Shown here: positions 46,210 through 58,519 of the stretch, in pieces
How the letters are laid out: every line of letters starts with the position of its first letter
Numbering within the stretch: position 1 is the stretch's first letter
From: Bathymodiolus brooksi
Taxonomy: Eukaryota > Mollusca > Bivalvia > Mytilida > Modiolidae
NCBI GenBank assembly: GCA_963680875.1
Contig: OY804582.1
Span: 56,438,646 to 56,502,645, forward strand
DNA: 64,000 nucleotides
Direction: 5' to 3'
Program-made: the position numbers and the translations under genes
The notes under the pieces: model-generated
Databases searched by the model: none
Told to the model about the DNA's origin: nothing
The model's input: only the letters and a program-made list of their open reading frames with translations

Positions 46210-49200
46210 ATTTACAAAGCTGCTGTCTCCTCTATCAAAGACAATCGCTAGGTTAAAATTTACAAAGCTGCTGTCTCTTCTGACAAAGACAATCGCTAGG
46301 TTAAAACTTACAAAGCTGCTGTCTCCTTTGTCAAAGAAAATCGCTAGATTAAAACTTACAAAGCTGCTGTCTCCTCTGTCAAAAAAAATCGTTAGGTTAA
46401 AACTTACAAAGCTTCTGTCTCCATGGTCAAAGACAATCACTAGGTTAAAACTTACAAAGCTGCTGTCTCCTCTGCCAAAGACAATCGCTAGGTTAAAACT
46501 TACAAAGCTGCTGTCTCCTCTGTCAAAGACAATCGCTAGGTTAAAACTTACAAAGCTGTTCTCTCCTCTGTCAAAGACAATCGCTAGGTTAAAACTTACA
46601 AAGCTGCCGTCTCCTCTGCCAAAGACAATTGCTAGGTCAAAACTTACAAAGCTGCTGTCTCCTCTGTCAAAAACAATCGCTAGTTTAAAACTTACAAAGC
46701 TGCTGTCTCCTCTGTCAAAGACAATCGCTAGGTTAAAACTTACAAAGCTGCTGTCTCTTCTGTCAAAGACAATCGCTAGGTTAAAACTTACAAAGCTGCT
46801 GTCTCCTCTGTCAAAGAAAATCGCTAGGTTAAAACTTACAAAGCTGCTGTCTCCTCTGTCAAAAAAAATCGTTAGGTTAAAACTTACAAAGCTGCTGTCT
46901 CCTTTGTCAAAGACAATCGCTAGGTTAAAACTTACAAAGCTGCTGTATCCTCTGTCAAGGACAATCGCTAGGTTAAAACTTACAAAGCTGCTGTCTCCTC
47001 TGTAAAAGACAATCGCTAGGTTAAAAGTCACAAAGCTGCTGTCTCCTCTGTCAAAGACAATCGCTAGGCTAAAACTTACAAAGCTGCTCTCTCCTCTGTC
47101 AAACACAATCGCTAGGTTAAAACTTACAAAGCTGCTGTCTCCTCTGTCAAAGACAATCGCTAGGTTAAAACTTACAAAGCTGCTCTCTCCTCAGTCAAAG
47201 AAAATCGCTAGGTTAAAATTTACAAAGCTGCTGTCTCCTCTACCAAAGACAATCGCTAGGTTAAAACTTACAAAGCTGCTGTCTCTTCTGTCAAAGACAA
47301 TCGCTAGGTTAAAACTTACAAAGCTGCTGTCTCCTCTGTCAAAGAAAATCGCTAGATTAAAACTTACAAAGCTGCTGTCTCCTCTGTCAAAAAAAATCGT
47401 TAGGTTAAAACTTACAAAGCTTCTGTCTCCATGTTCAAAGACAATCACTAGGTTAAAACTTACAAAGCTGCTGTCTCCTCTGCCAAAGACAATCGCTAGG
47501 TTAAAACTTACAAAGCTGCTGTCTCCTCTGTCAAAGACAATCGCTAGGTTAAAACTTGCAAAGCTGCTGTCTCCTCTGTCAAAGACAATCGCTAGGTTAA
47601 AACTTACAAAGCTGCTGTCTCCTCTGTCAAAGAAAATCGGTAGGCTAAAACTTACAAAGCTGCTGTCTCCTCTGTCAAAGACAATCGCTAGGTTAAAACT
47701 TACAAAGCTGCTGTCTCCTCTGTCAAAGACAATCGCTAGGTTAAAACATACAAAGCTGCTGTCTCCTCTGTCAAAGACAAACGCTAGGATACAACTTACA
47801 AAGCTGCTGTCTCCTCTGTCAAAGACAATCGCTAGGTTAAAACTTACAAAGCTGCTGTCTCCTCTGTCAAAGACAATCGCTAGGTTAAAACTTACAAAGC
47901 TGCTGTCTCCTCTGTTAAAGACAATCGCTAGGTTAAAACTTACAAAGCTGCTGTCTCCTCTGTCAAAAACAATCGCTAGGTTAAAACTTACAAAGCTGCT
48001 CTCTCCTCTGTCAATGAAAATCGCTAGGTTAAAATTTACAAAGCTGCTGTCTCCTCTATCAAAGACAATCGCTAGGATAAAACTTACAAAGCTGCTGTCT
48101 CTTCTGTCAAAGACAATCGCTAGGTTAAAACTTACAAAGCTGCTGTATCCTCTGTCAAAGAAAATCGCTAGATTAAAACTTACAAAGCTGCTGTCTCCTC
48201 TGTCAAAGAAAATTGTTAGGTTAAAACTTACAAAGCTGCTGTCTCCATGGTCAAAGACAATCACTAGGTTAAACCTTACAAAGCTGCTGTCTCCTCTGCC
48301 AAAGACAATCGTTAGGTTAAAACTTACAAAGCTGCTGTCTCCTCTGTCAAAGACAATCGCTAGGTTAAAACTTACAAAGCTGCTCTCTCTTCTGTCAAAG
48401 ACAATCGCTAGGTTAAAACTTACAAAGCTGCTTTCTCCTCTGTCAAAGACAATCGCTAGGTTAAAACTTACAAAGCTGCTCTCTCCTCAGTCAAAGAAAA
48501 TAGCTAGGTTAAAATTTACAAAGCTGCTGTCTCCTCTATCAAAGACAATCGCTAGGTTAAAATTTACAAAGCTGCTGTCTCTTCTGATAAAGACAATCGC
48601 TAGGTTAAAACTTACAAAGCTGCTGTCTCCTCTGTCAAAGAAAATCGCTAGATTAAAACTTACAAAGCTGCTGTCTCCTCTGTCAAAAAAAATCGTTAGG
48701 TTAAAACTTACAAAGCTTCTGTCTCCATGGTCAAAGACAATCACTAGGTTAAAACTTACAAAGCTGCTGTCTCCTCTGCCAAAGACAATCGCTAGGTTAA
48801 AACTTACAAAGCTGCTGTCTCCTCTGTCAAAGACAATCGCTAGGTTAAAACTTACAAAGCTGCTCTCTCCTCTGTCAAAGACAATCGCTAGGTTAAAACT
48901 TACAAAGCTGCCGTCTCCTCTGCCAAAGACAATTGCTAGGTCAAAACTTACAAAGCTGCTGTCTCCTCTGTCAAAAACAATCGCTAGGTTAAAACTTACA
49001 AAGCTGCTGTCTCCTCTGCCAAAGACAATCGCTAGGTTAAAACTTACAAAGCTGCTGTCTCTTCTGTCAAAGACAATCGCTAGGTTAAAACTTACAAAAC
49101 TGCTGTCTCCTCTGTCAAAGAAAATCGCTAGGTTAAAACTTACAAAGCTGCTGTCTCCTCTGTCAAAAAAAATCGTTAGGTTAAAACTTACAAAGCTGCT

Positions 49201-52200
49201 GTCTCCTTTGTCAAAGACAATCGCTAGGTTAAAACTTACAAAGCTGCTGTATCCTCTGTCAAGGACAATCGCTAGGTTAAAACTTACAAAGCTGCTGTCT
49301 CCTCTGTAAAAGACAATCGCTAGGTTAAAAGTCACAAAGCTGCTTTCTCCTCTGTCAAAGACAATCGCTAGGTTAAAACTTACAAAGCTGCTCTCTCCTC
49401 TGTCAAAGACAATCGCTAGGTTAAAACTTACAAAGCTGCTGTCTCCTCTGTCAAAGACAATCGCTAGGTTAAAACTTACAAAGCTGCTCTCTCCTCAGTC
49501 AAAGAAAATCGCTAGGTTAAAATTTACAAAGCTGCTGTCTCCTCTACCAAAGACAATCGCTAGGTTAAAACTTACAAAGCTGCTGTCTCTTCTGTCAAAG
49601 ACAATCGCTAGGTTAAAACTTACAAAGCTGCTGTCTCCTCTGTCAAAGAAAATCGCTAGATTAAAACTTACAAAGCTGCTGTCTCCTCTGTCAAAAAAAA
49701 TCGTTAGGTTAAAACTTACAAAGCTTCTGTCTCCATGGTCAAAGACAATCACTAGGTTAAAACTTACAAAGCTGCTGTCTCCTCTGCCAAAGACAATCGC
49801 TAGGTTAAAACTTACAAAGCTGCTGTCTCCTCTGTCAAAGACAATCGCTAGGTTAAAACTTGCAAAGCTGCTGTCTCCTCTGTCAAAGACAATCGCTAGG
49901 TTAAAACTTACAAAGCTGCTGTCTCCTCTGTCAAAGAAAATCGGTAGGCTAAAACTTACAAAGCTGCCGTCTCCTCTGTCAAAGACAATCGCTAGGTTAA
50001 AACTTACAAAGCTGCTGTCTCCTCTGTCAAAGACAATCGCTAGGTTAAAACATACAAAGCTGCTGTCTCCTCTGTCAAAGACAAACGCTAGGATACAACT
50101 TACAAAGCTGCTGTCTCCTCTGTCAAAGACAATCGCTAGGTTAAAACTTACAAAGCTGCTGTCTCCTCTGTCAAAGACAGTCGCTAGGTTAAAACTTACA
50201 AAGCTGCTCTCTCCTCTGTCAATGACAATCGCTAGGTTAAAACTTACAAAGCTGCTGTCTCCTCTGTCAAAGACAATCGCTAGGTTAAAACTTGCAAAGC
50301 TGCTGTCTCCTCTGTCAAAGACAATCGCTAGGTTAAAACTTACAAAGCTGCTGTCTCCTCTGTCAAAGAAAATCGGTAGGCTAAAACTTACAAAGCTGCT
50401 GTCTCCTCTGTCAAAGACAATCGCTAGGTTAAAACTTACAAAGCTGCTGTCTCCTCTGTCAAAGACAATCGCTAGGTTAAAACATACAAAGCTGCTGTCT
50501 CATCTGTCAAAGACAAACGCTAGGATACAACTTACAAAGCTGCTGTCTCCTCTGTCAAAGACAATCGCTAGGTTAAAACTTACAAAGCTGCTGTCTCCTC
50601 TGTCAAAGACAATCGCTAGGTTAAAACTTACAAAGCTGCTGTCTCCTCTGTTAAAGACAATCGCTAGGTTAAAACTTACAAAGCTGCTGTCTCCTCTGTC
50701 AAAAACAATCGCTAGGTTAAAACTTACAAAGCTGCTCTCTCCTCTGTCAAAGAAAATCGCTAGGTTAAAATTTACAAAGCTGCTGTCTCCTCTATCAAAG
50801 ACAATCGCTAGGATAAAACTTACAAAGCTGCTGTCTCTTCTGTCAAAGACAATCGCTAGGTTAAAACTTACAAAGCTGCTGTCTCCTCTGTCAAAGAAAA
50901 TCGCTAGATTAAAACTTACAAAGCTGCTGTCTCCTCTGTCAAAGAAAATCGTTAGGTTAAAACTTACAAAGCTGCTGTCTCCATGGTCAAAGACAATCAC
51001 TAGGTTAAACCTTACAAAGCTGCTGTCTCCTCTGCCAAAGACAATCGTTAGGTTAAAACTTACAAAGCTGCTGTCTCCTCTGTCAAAGACAATCGCTAGG
51101 TTAAAACTTACAAAGCTGCTCTCTCTTCTGTCAAAGACAATCGCTAGGTTAAAACTTACAAAGCTGCTTTCTCCTCTGTCAAAGACAATCGCTAGGTTAA
51201 AACTTACAAAGCTGCTCTCTCCTCAGTCAAAGAAAATCGCTAGGTTAAAATTTACAAAGCTGCTGTCTCCTCTATCAAAGACAATCGCTAGGTTAAAATT
51301 TACAAAGCTGCTGTCTCTTCTGACAAAGACAATCGCTAGGTTAAAACTTACAAAGCTGCTGTCTCCTCTGTCAAAAAAAATCGTTAGGTTAAAACTTACA
51401 AAGCTTCTGTCTCCATGGTCAAAGACAATCACTAGGTTAAAACTTACAAAGCTGCTGTCTCCTCTGCCAAAGACAATCGCTAGGTTAAAACTTACAAAGC
51501 TGCTGTCTCATCTGTCAAAGACAATCGCTAGGTTAAAACTTACAAAGCTGCTCTCTCCTCTGTCAAAGACAATCACTAGGTTAAAACTTACAAAGCTGCT
51601 GTCTCCTCTGTCAAAGACAATCGCTAGGTTAAAACTTACAAAGCTGCTGTCTCTTCTGTCAAAGACAATCGCTAGGTTAAAACTTACAAAACTGCTGTCT
51701 CCTCTGTCAAAGAAAATCGCTAGGTTAAAACTTACAAAGCTGCTGTCTCCTCTGTCAAAAAAAATCGTTAGGTTAAAACTTACAAAGCTGCTGTCTCCTT
51801 TGTCAAAGACAATCGCTAGGTTAAAACTTACAAAGCTGCTGTATCCTCTGTCAAGGACAATCGCTAGGTTAAAACTTACAAAGCTGCTGTCTCCTCTGTC
51901 AAAGACAATCGCTAGGTTAAAAGTCACTAAGCTGCTTTCTCCTCTGTCAAAGACAATCGCTAGGTTAAAACTTACAAAGCTGCTCTCTCCTCTGTCAAAG
52001 ACAATCGCTAGGTTAAAACTTACAAAGCTGCTGTCTCCTCTGTCAAAGAAAATCGCTAGGTTAAAACTTACAAAGCTGCTCTCTCCTCAGTCAAAGAAAA
52101 TCGCTAGGTTAAAATTTACAAAGCTGCTGTCTCCTCTACCAAAGACAATCGCTAGGTTAAAACTTACAAAGCTGCTGTCTCTTCTGTCAAAGACAATCGC

Positions 52201-52400
52201 TAGGTTAAAACTTACAAAGCTGCTGTCTCCTCTGTCAAAGAAAATCGCTAGATTAAAACTTACAAAGCTGCTGTCTCCTCTGTCAAAAAAAATCGTTAGG
52301 TTAAAACTTACAAAGCTTCTGTCTCCATGATCAAAGACAATCACTAGGTTAAAACTTACAAAGCTGCTGTCTCCTCTGCCAAAGACAATCGCTAGGTTAA
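46210..52400. repeat. CCTCAGTC-tagged HOR zone
   Basis: The CCTCAGTC variant monomer occurs with CAG at 47192, 48488, 49496, 51224 and 52088 (and earlier at 45368 and 46184), spaced 21, 27, 21, 36 and 18 monomers. It is absent from the rest of the window. Sequence at 46.18-47.9 kb recurs at +2,304 bp (48 monomers) and 47.2-48.5 kb recurs at +2,736 bp (57 monomers). GCTTCTGTCTCC followed by CCATGG is a second local marker. No length-altered monomer occurs between 37097 and 52938. Confidence 0.88.
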
Positions 52401-52937
52401 AACTTACAAAGCTGCTGTCTCCTCTGTCAAAGACAATCGCTAGGTTAAAACTTACAAAGCTGCTCTCTCCTCTGTCAAAGACAATCGCTAGGTTAAAACT
52501 TACAAAGCTGCCGTCTCCTCTGCCAAAGACAATCGCTAGGTTAAAACTTACAAAGCTGCCATCTCCTCTGTCAAAGACAATCGCTAGGTTAAAACTTACA
52601 AAGCTGCTCTCTCCTCTGTCAAGGACAATCGCTAGGTTAAAACTTACAAAGCTGCTGTCTCCTCTGTCAAAGACAATCGCTAGGTTAAAACTTGCAAAGC
52701 TGCTGTCTCCTCTGTCAAAGACAATCGCTAGGTTAAAACTTACAAAGCTGCTGTCTCCTCTGTCAAAGACAATCGCTAGGTTAAATCATACAAAGCTGAT
52801 GTCTCCTCTGTCAAAGACAAACGCTAGGATACAACTTACAAAGCTGCTGTCTCCTCTGTCAAAGACAATCGCTAGGTTAAAACTTACAAAGCTACTGTCT
52901 CCTCTGTCAAAGACAATCGCTAGGTTAAAACTTACAA

Positions 52938-52984
52938 AGCTGCTGTCTCCTCGGTCAAAGACAATCGCTAGTAAAAACTTACAA
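52938..52984. repeat. 47-bp tagged monomer, copy 1 of 7
   Basis: It has CCTCGGTC and then GCTAGTAAAAAC in place of GCTAGGTTAAAAC, one base lost and one T-to-A change near 52971-52974. It is followed by CTGTTAAAG, AGATTAAAA, GTTAGG and CCATGG (53140). Confidence 0.93.
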
Positions 52985-55900
52985 AGCTGCTGTCTCCTCT
53001 GTTAAAGACAATCGCTAGGTTAAAACTTACAAAGCTGCTGTCTCCTCTGTCAAAGAAAATCGCTAGATTAAAACTTACAAAGCTGCTGTCTCCTCTGTCA
53101 AAGAAAATCGTTAGGTTAAAACTTACAAAGCTGCTGTCTCCATGGTCAAAGACAATCACTAGGTTAAAACTTACAAAGCTGCTGTTTCCTCTGCAAAAGA
53201 CAATCGCTAGGTTAAAACTTACAAAGCTGCTGTCTCCTCTGTCAAAGACAATCGCTAGGTTAAAACTTACAAAGCTGCTCTCTCCTCTGTCAAAGACAAT
53301 CGCTAGGTTAAAACTTACAAAGCTGCCGTCTCCTCTGTCAAAGACAATCGCTAGGTCAAAACTTACAAAGCTGCTGTCTCCTCTGTCAAAAACAATCGCT
53401 AGGTTAAAACTTACAAAGCTGCTCTCTCCTCTGTCAAAGACAATCGCTAGGTTAAAATTTACAAAGCTGCTGTCTCCTCTATCAAAGACAATCGCTAGGT
53501 TAAAACTTACAAAGCTGCTGTCTCTTCTGTCAAAGACAATCGCTAGGTTAAAACTTACAAAGCTGCTGTCTCCTCTGTCAAAGAAAATCGCTAGGTTAAA
53601 ACTTACAAAGATGCTGTCTCTTCTGCCAAAGACAATCGCTAGGTTAAAACTTACAAAGCTGCTGTCTCTTCTGTCAAAGACAATCGCTAGGTTAAAACTT
53701 ACAAAGCTGCTGTCTCCTCTGTCAAAGAAAATCGCTAGGTTAAAACTTACAAAGCTGCTGTCTCCTCTGTCAAAGACAATCGCGAGGTTAAAACTTACAA
53801 AGCTGCTGTCTCCTCTGTCAAAGACAATCGGTAGGCTAAAACTTACAAAGCTGCTGTCTCCTCTGTCAAAGAAAATCGCTAGGTTAAAACTTACAAAGCT
53901 GCTGTCTCCTCTGTCAAAGACAATCGCTAGGTTAAAACTTACAAAGCTGCTGTCTCCTCTGTCAAAGACAAACGCTAGGATAAAACTTACAAAGCTGCTG
54001 TCTCCTCTGTCAAAGACAATCGCTAGGTTAAAACTTACAAAGCTGCTGTCTCCTCTGTCAAAGACAATCGGTAGGCTAAAACTTACAAAGCTGCTGTCTC
54101 CTCTGTCAAAGAAAATCGCTAGGTTAAAACTTACAAAGCTGCTGTCTCCTCTGTCAAAGACAATCGCTAGGATAAAACTTACAAAGCTGCTGTCTCCTCT
54201 GTCAAAGACAATCGCTAGGTTAAAACTTACAAAGCTGCTGTCTCCTCTGTCAAAGACAATCGGTAGGCTAAAATTTACAAAGCTGCTGTCTCCTCTGTCA
54301 AAGACAATCGCTAGGTTAAAACTTACAAAGCTGCTGTCTCCTCTGTCAAAGACAAACGCTAGGTTAAAACTTACAAAGCTGCTGTCTCCTCTGTCAAAGA
54401 CAAACGCTAGGATAAAACTTACAAAGCTGCTGTCTCCTCTGTCAAAGACAATCGCTAGGTTAAAACTTACAAAGCTGCTGTCTCCTCTGTCAAAGACAAT
54501 CGCTAGGTTAAAACTTACAAAGCTGCTGTCTCCTCTGTCAAAGACAATCGCTGGGATAAAACTTACAAAGCTGCTGTCTCCTCTGTCAAAGACAATCGCT
54601 GGGATAAAACTTACAAAGCTGCTGTCTCCTCTGTCAAAGAAAATCGCTAGGTTAAAACTTACAAAGCTGCTGTCTCCTCTGTCAAAGAAAATCGTTAGGA
54701 TAAAACTTACAAAGCTGCTGTCTCCTCTGTCAAAGACAATCGCTAGGATAAAACTTACAAAGCTGCTGTCTCCTCTGTCAAAGAAAATCGCTAGATTAAA
54801 ACTTACAACGCTGCTGTCTCCTCTCTCAAAGACAATCGCTAGGTTAAAACTTACAAAGCTGCTGTCTCTTCTGTCAAAGACAATCGCTAGGTTAAAACTT
54901 ACAAAGCTGCTGTCTGCTCTGTCAAAGACAATCGCTAGGTTAAAACTTACAAAGCTGCTGTCTCCTCTGTCAAAGACAAACGCTAGGATAAAACTTACAA
55001 AGCTGCTGTCTCCTCTGTCAAAGACAATCGGTAGGCTAAAACTTACAAAGCTGCTGTCTCCTCTGTCAAAGACAATCGCTAGGTTAAAACTTACAAAGCT
55101 GCTGTCTCCTCTGTCAAAGACAATCGCTAGGTTAAACCTTACAAAGCTGCTGTCTCCTCTGTCAAAGACAAACGCTAGGATAAAACTTACAAAGCTGCTG
55201 TCTCCTCTGTCAAAGACAATCGCTAGGTTAAAACTTACAAAGCTGCTGTCTCCTCTGTCAAAGACAATCGGTAGGCTAAAATTTACAAAGCTGCTGTCTC
55301 CTCTGTCAAAGACAATCGCTAGGTTAAAACTTACAAAGCTGCTGTCTCCTCTGTCAAAGACAATCGCTGGGATAAAACTTACAAAGCTGCCGTCTCCTCT
55401 GCCAAAGACAATCGCTAGGTTAAAACTTACAAAGCTGCCATCTCCTCTGTCAAAGACAATCGCTAGGTTAAAACTTACAAAGCTGCTCTCTCCTCTGTCA
55501 AGGACAATCGCTAGGTTAAAACTTACAAAGCTGCTGTCTCCTCTGTCAAAGACAATCACTAGGTTAAAACTTGCAAAGCTGCTGTCTCCTCTGTCAAAGA
55601 CAATCGCTAGGTTAAAACTTACAAAGCTGCTGTCTCCTCTGTCAAAGACAATCGCTAGGTTAAAACTTACAAAGCTGCTGTCTCCTCTGTCAAAGACAAT
55701 CGCTAGGTTAAATCATACAAAGCTGATGTCTCCTCTGTCAAAGACAAACGCTAGGATACAACTTACAAAGCTGCTGTCTCCTCTGTCAAAGACAATCGCT
55801 AGGTTAAAACTTACAAAGCTGCCGTCTCCTCTGCCAAAGACAATCGCTAGGTTAAAACTTACAAAGCTGCTGTCTCCTCTGTCAAAGACAATCGCTAGGT

Positions 55901-56056
55901 TAAATCATACAAAGCTGATGTCTCCTCTGTCAAAGACAAACGCTAGGATACAACTTACAAAGCTGCTGTCTCCTCTGTCAAAGACAATCGCTAGGTTAAA
56001 ACTTACAAAGCTACTGTCTCCTCTGTCAAAGACAATCGCTAGGTTAAAACTTACAA

Positions 56057-56103
56057 AGCTGCTGTCTCCTCGGTCAAAGACAATCGCTAGTAAAAACTTA
56101 CAA
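56057..56103. repeat. 47-bp tagged monomer, copy 2 of 7
   Basis: Same lesion as copy 1, 3,119 bp away (65 monomers minus one base), followed by the same series with CCATGG at 56259. A 4-monomer local repeat lies just upstream, with AAATCATAC near 55711 and 55903. Confidence 0.93.
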
Positions 56104-56727
56104 AGCTGCTGTCTCCTCTGTTAAAGACAATCGCTAGGTTAAAACTTACAAAGCTGCTGTCTCCTCTGTCAAAGAAAATCGCTAGATTAAAACTTACAAA
56201 GCTGCTGTCTCCTCTGTCAAAGAAAATCGTTAGGTTAAAACTTACAAAGCTGCTGTCTCCATGGTCAAAGACAATCACTAGGTTAAAACTTACAAAGCTG
56301 CTGTTTCCTCTGCAAAAGACAATCGCTAGGTTAAAACTTACAAAGCTGCTGTCTCCTCTGTCAAAGACAATCGCTAGGTTAAAACTTACAAAGCTGCTCT
56401 CTCCTCTGTCAAAGACAATCGCTAGGTTAAAACTTACAAAGCTGCCGTCTCCTCTGTCAAAGACAATCGCTAGGTCAAAACTTACAAAGCTGCTGTCTCC
56501 TCTGTCAAAAACAATCGCTAGGTTAAAACTTACAAAGCTGCTCTCTCCTCTGTCAAAGACAATCGCTAGGTTAAAATTTACAAAGCTGCTGTCTCCTCTA
56601 TCAAAGACAATCGCTAGGTTAAAACTTACAAAGCTGCTGTCTCTTCTGTCAAAGACAATCGCTAGGTTAAAACTTACAAAGCTGCTGTCTCCTCTGTCAA
56701 AGAAAATCGCTAGGTTAAAACTTACAA

Positions 56728-56774
56728 AGCTGCTGTCTCCTCGGTCAAAGACAATCGCTAGTAAAAACTTACAA
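56728..56774. repeat. 47-bp tagged monomer, copy 3 of 7
   Basis: Same lesion, 671 bp after copy 2 (14 monomers minus one base). It is directly preceded by a GAAAATCGCTAGG monomer instead of the usual GCTACTGTC series, so its left side has been exchanged. CCATGG follows at 56930. Confidence 0.93.
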
Positions 56775-57399
56775 AGCTGCTGTCTCCTCTGTTAAAGACA
56801 ATCGCTAGGTTAAAACTTACAAAGCTGCTGTCTCCTCTGTCAAAGAAAATCGCTAGATTAAAACTTACAAAGCTGCTGTCTCCTCTGTCAAAGAAAATCG
56901 TTAGGTTAAAACTTACAAAGCTGCTGTCTCCATGGTCAAAGACAATCACTAGGTTAAAACTTACAAAGCTGCTGTTTCCTCTGCAAAAGACAATCGCTAG
57001 GTTAAAACTTACAAAGCTGCTGTCTCCTCTGTCAAAGACAATCGCTAGGTTAAAACTTACAAAGCTGCTCTCTCCTCTGTCAAAGACAATCGCCATGTTA
57101 AAACTTACAAAGCTGCCGTCTCCTCTGTCAAAGACAATCGCTAGGTCAAAACTTACAAAGCTGCTGTCTCCTCTGTCAAAAACAATCGCTAGGTTAAAAC
57201 TTACAAAGCTGCTCTCTCCTCTGTCAAAGACAATCGCTAGGTTAAAATTTACAAAGCTGCTGTCTCCTCTATCAAAGACAATCGCTAGGTTAAAACTTAC
57301 AAAGCTGCTGTCTCTTCTGTCAAAGACAATCGCTAGGTTAAAACTTACAAAGCTGCTGTCTCCTCTGTCAAAGAAAATCGCTAGGTTAAAACTTACAAA

Positions 57400-57927
57400 G
57401 ATGCTGTCTCTTCTGCCAAAGACAATCGCTAGGTTAAAACTTACAAAGCTGCTGTCTCTTCTGTCAAAGACAATCGCTAGGTTAAAACTTACAAAGCTGC
57501 TGTCTCCTCTGTCAAAGAAAATCGCTAGGTTAAAACTTACAAAGCTGCTGTCTCCTCTGTCAAAGACAATCGCGAGGTTAAAACTTACAAAGCTGCTGTC
57601 TCCTCTGTCAAAGACAATCGGTAGGCTAAAACTTACAAAGCTGCTGTCTCCTCTGTCAAAGAAAATCGCTAGGTTAAAACTTACAAAGCTGCTGTCTCCT
57701 CTGTCAAAGACAATCGCTAGGTTAAAACTTACAAAGCTGCTGTCTCCTCTGTCAAAGACAAACGCTAGGATAAAACTTACAAAGCTGCTGTCTCCTCTGT
57801 CAAAGACAATCGCTAGGTTAAAACTTACAAAGCTGCTGTCTCCTCTGTCAAAGACAATCGGTAGGCTAAAACTTACAAAGCTGCTGTCTCCTCTGTCAAA
57901 GAAAATCGCTAGGTTAAAACTTACAAA
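57400..57927. repeat. 11-monomer sub-HOR unit (528 bp)
   Basis: A unit starting GATGCTGTCTCTTCTGCC repeats at 528-bp spacing. Here it is followed at 57928 by a truncated second copy. Intact pairs lie at 58983/59511 and 62676/63204. Markers inside are CAATCGCGAGG, ATCGGTAGGC and CAAACGCTAGGAT. Confidence 0.85.
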
Positions 57928-58134
57928 GATGCTGTCTCTTCTGCCAAAGACAATCGCTAGGTTAAAACTTACAAAGCTGCTGTCTCTTCTGTCAAAGACA
58001 ATCGCTAGGTTAAAACTTACAAAGCTGCTGTCTCCTCTGTCAAAGAAAATCGCTAGGTTAAAACTTACAAAGCTGCTGTCTCCTCTGTCAAAGACAATCG
58101 CGAGGTTAAAACTTACAAAGCTGCTGTCTCCTCT

Positions 58135-58182
58135 GTCAAAGACAATCGGTAGGCTAAAACTTACAAAGCTGATGTCTCCTCT
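58135..58182. repeat. Junction truncating the second 11-monomer unit
   Basis: An ATCGGTAGGC monomer runs directly into GATGTCTCC and CAAACGCTAGGATAC (58170-58207). Everywhere else in the 52-64 kb zone that pair is preceded by AAATCATAC. The unit starting at 57928 is cut after about five monomers. An exchange at this point joined two HOR copies. Confidence 0.7.
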
Positions 58183-58310
58183 GTCAAAGACAAACGCTAG
58201 GATACAACTTACAAAGCTGCTGTCTCCTCTGTCAAAGACAATCGCTAGGTTAAAACTTACAAAGCTACTGTCTCCTCTGTCAAAGACAATCGCTAGGTTA
58301 AAACTTACAA

Positions 58311-58357
58311 AGCTGCTGTCTCCTCGGTCAAAGACAATCGCTAGTAAAAACTTACAA
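58311..58357. repeat. 47-bp tagged monomer, copy 4 of 7
   Basis: Same lesion, 1,583 bp after copy 3 (33 monomers minus one base). CCATGG follows at 58513, the last CCATGG in the window. Confidence 0.93.
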
Positions 58358-58519
58358 AGCTGCTGTCTCCTCTGTTAAAGACAATCGCTAGGTTAAAACT
58401 TACAAAGCTGCTGTCTCCTCTGTCAAAGAAAATCGCTAGATTAAAACTTACAAAGCTGCTGTCTCCTCTGTCAAAGAAAATCGTTAGGTTAAAACTTACA
58501 AAGCTGCTGTCTCCATGGT

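Noticed and set aside
37064..47005. Giant + strand reading frame of 3,313 codons with a 16-residue repeat
   Set aside because: It is the open frame of the satellite. It is closed upstream and downstream only by random variants, other copies of the same blocks carry stops or frameshifts, and an equally long frame runs on the other strand.
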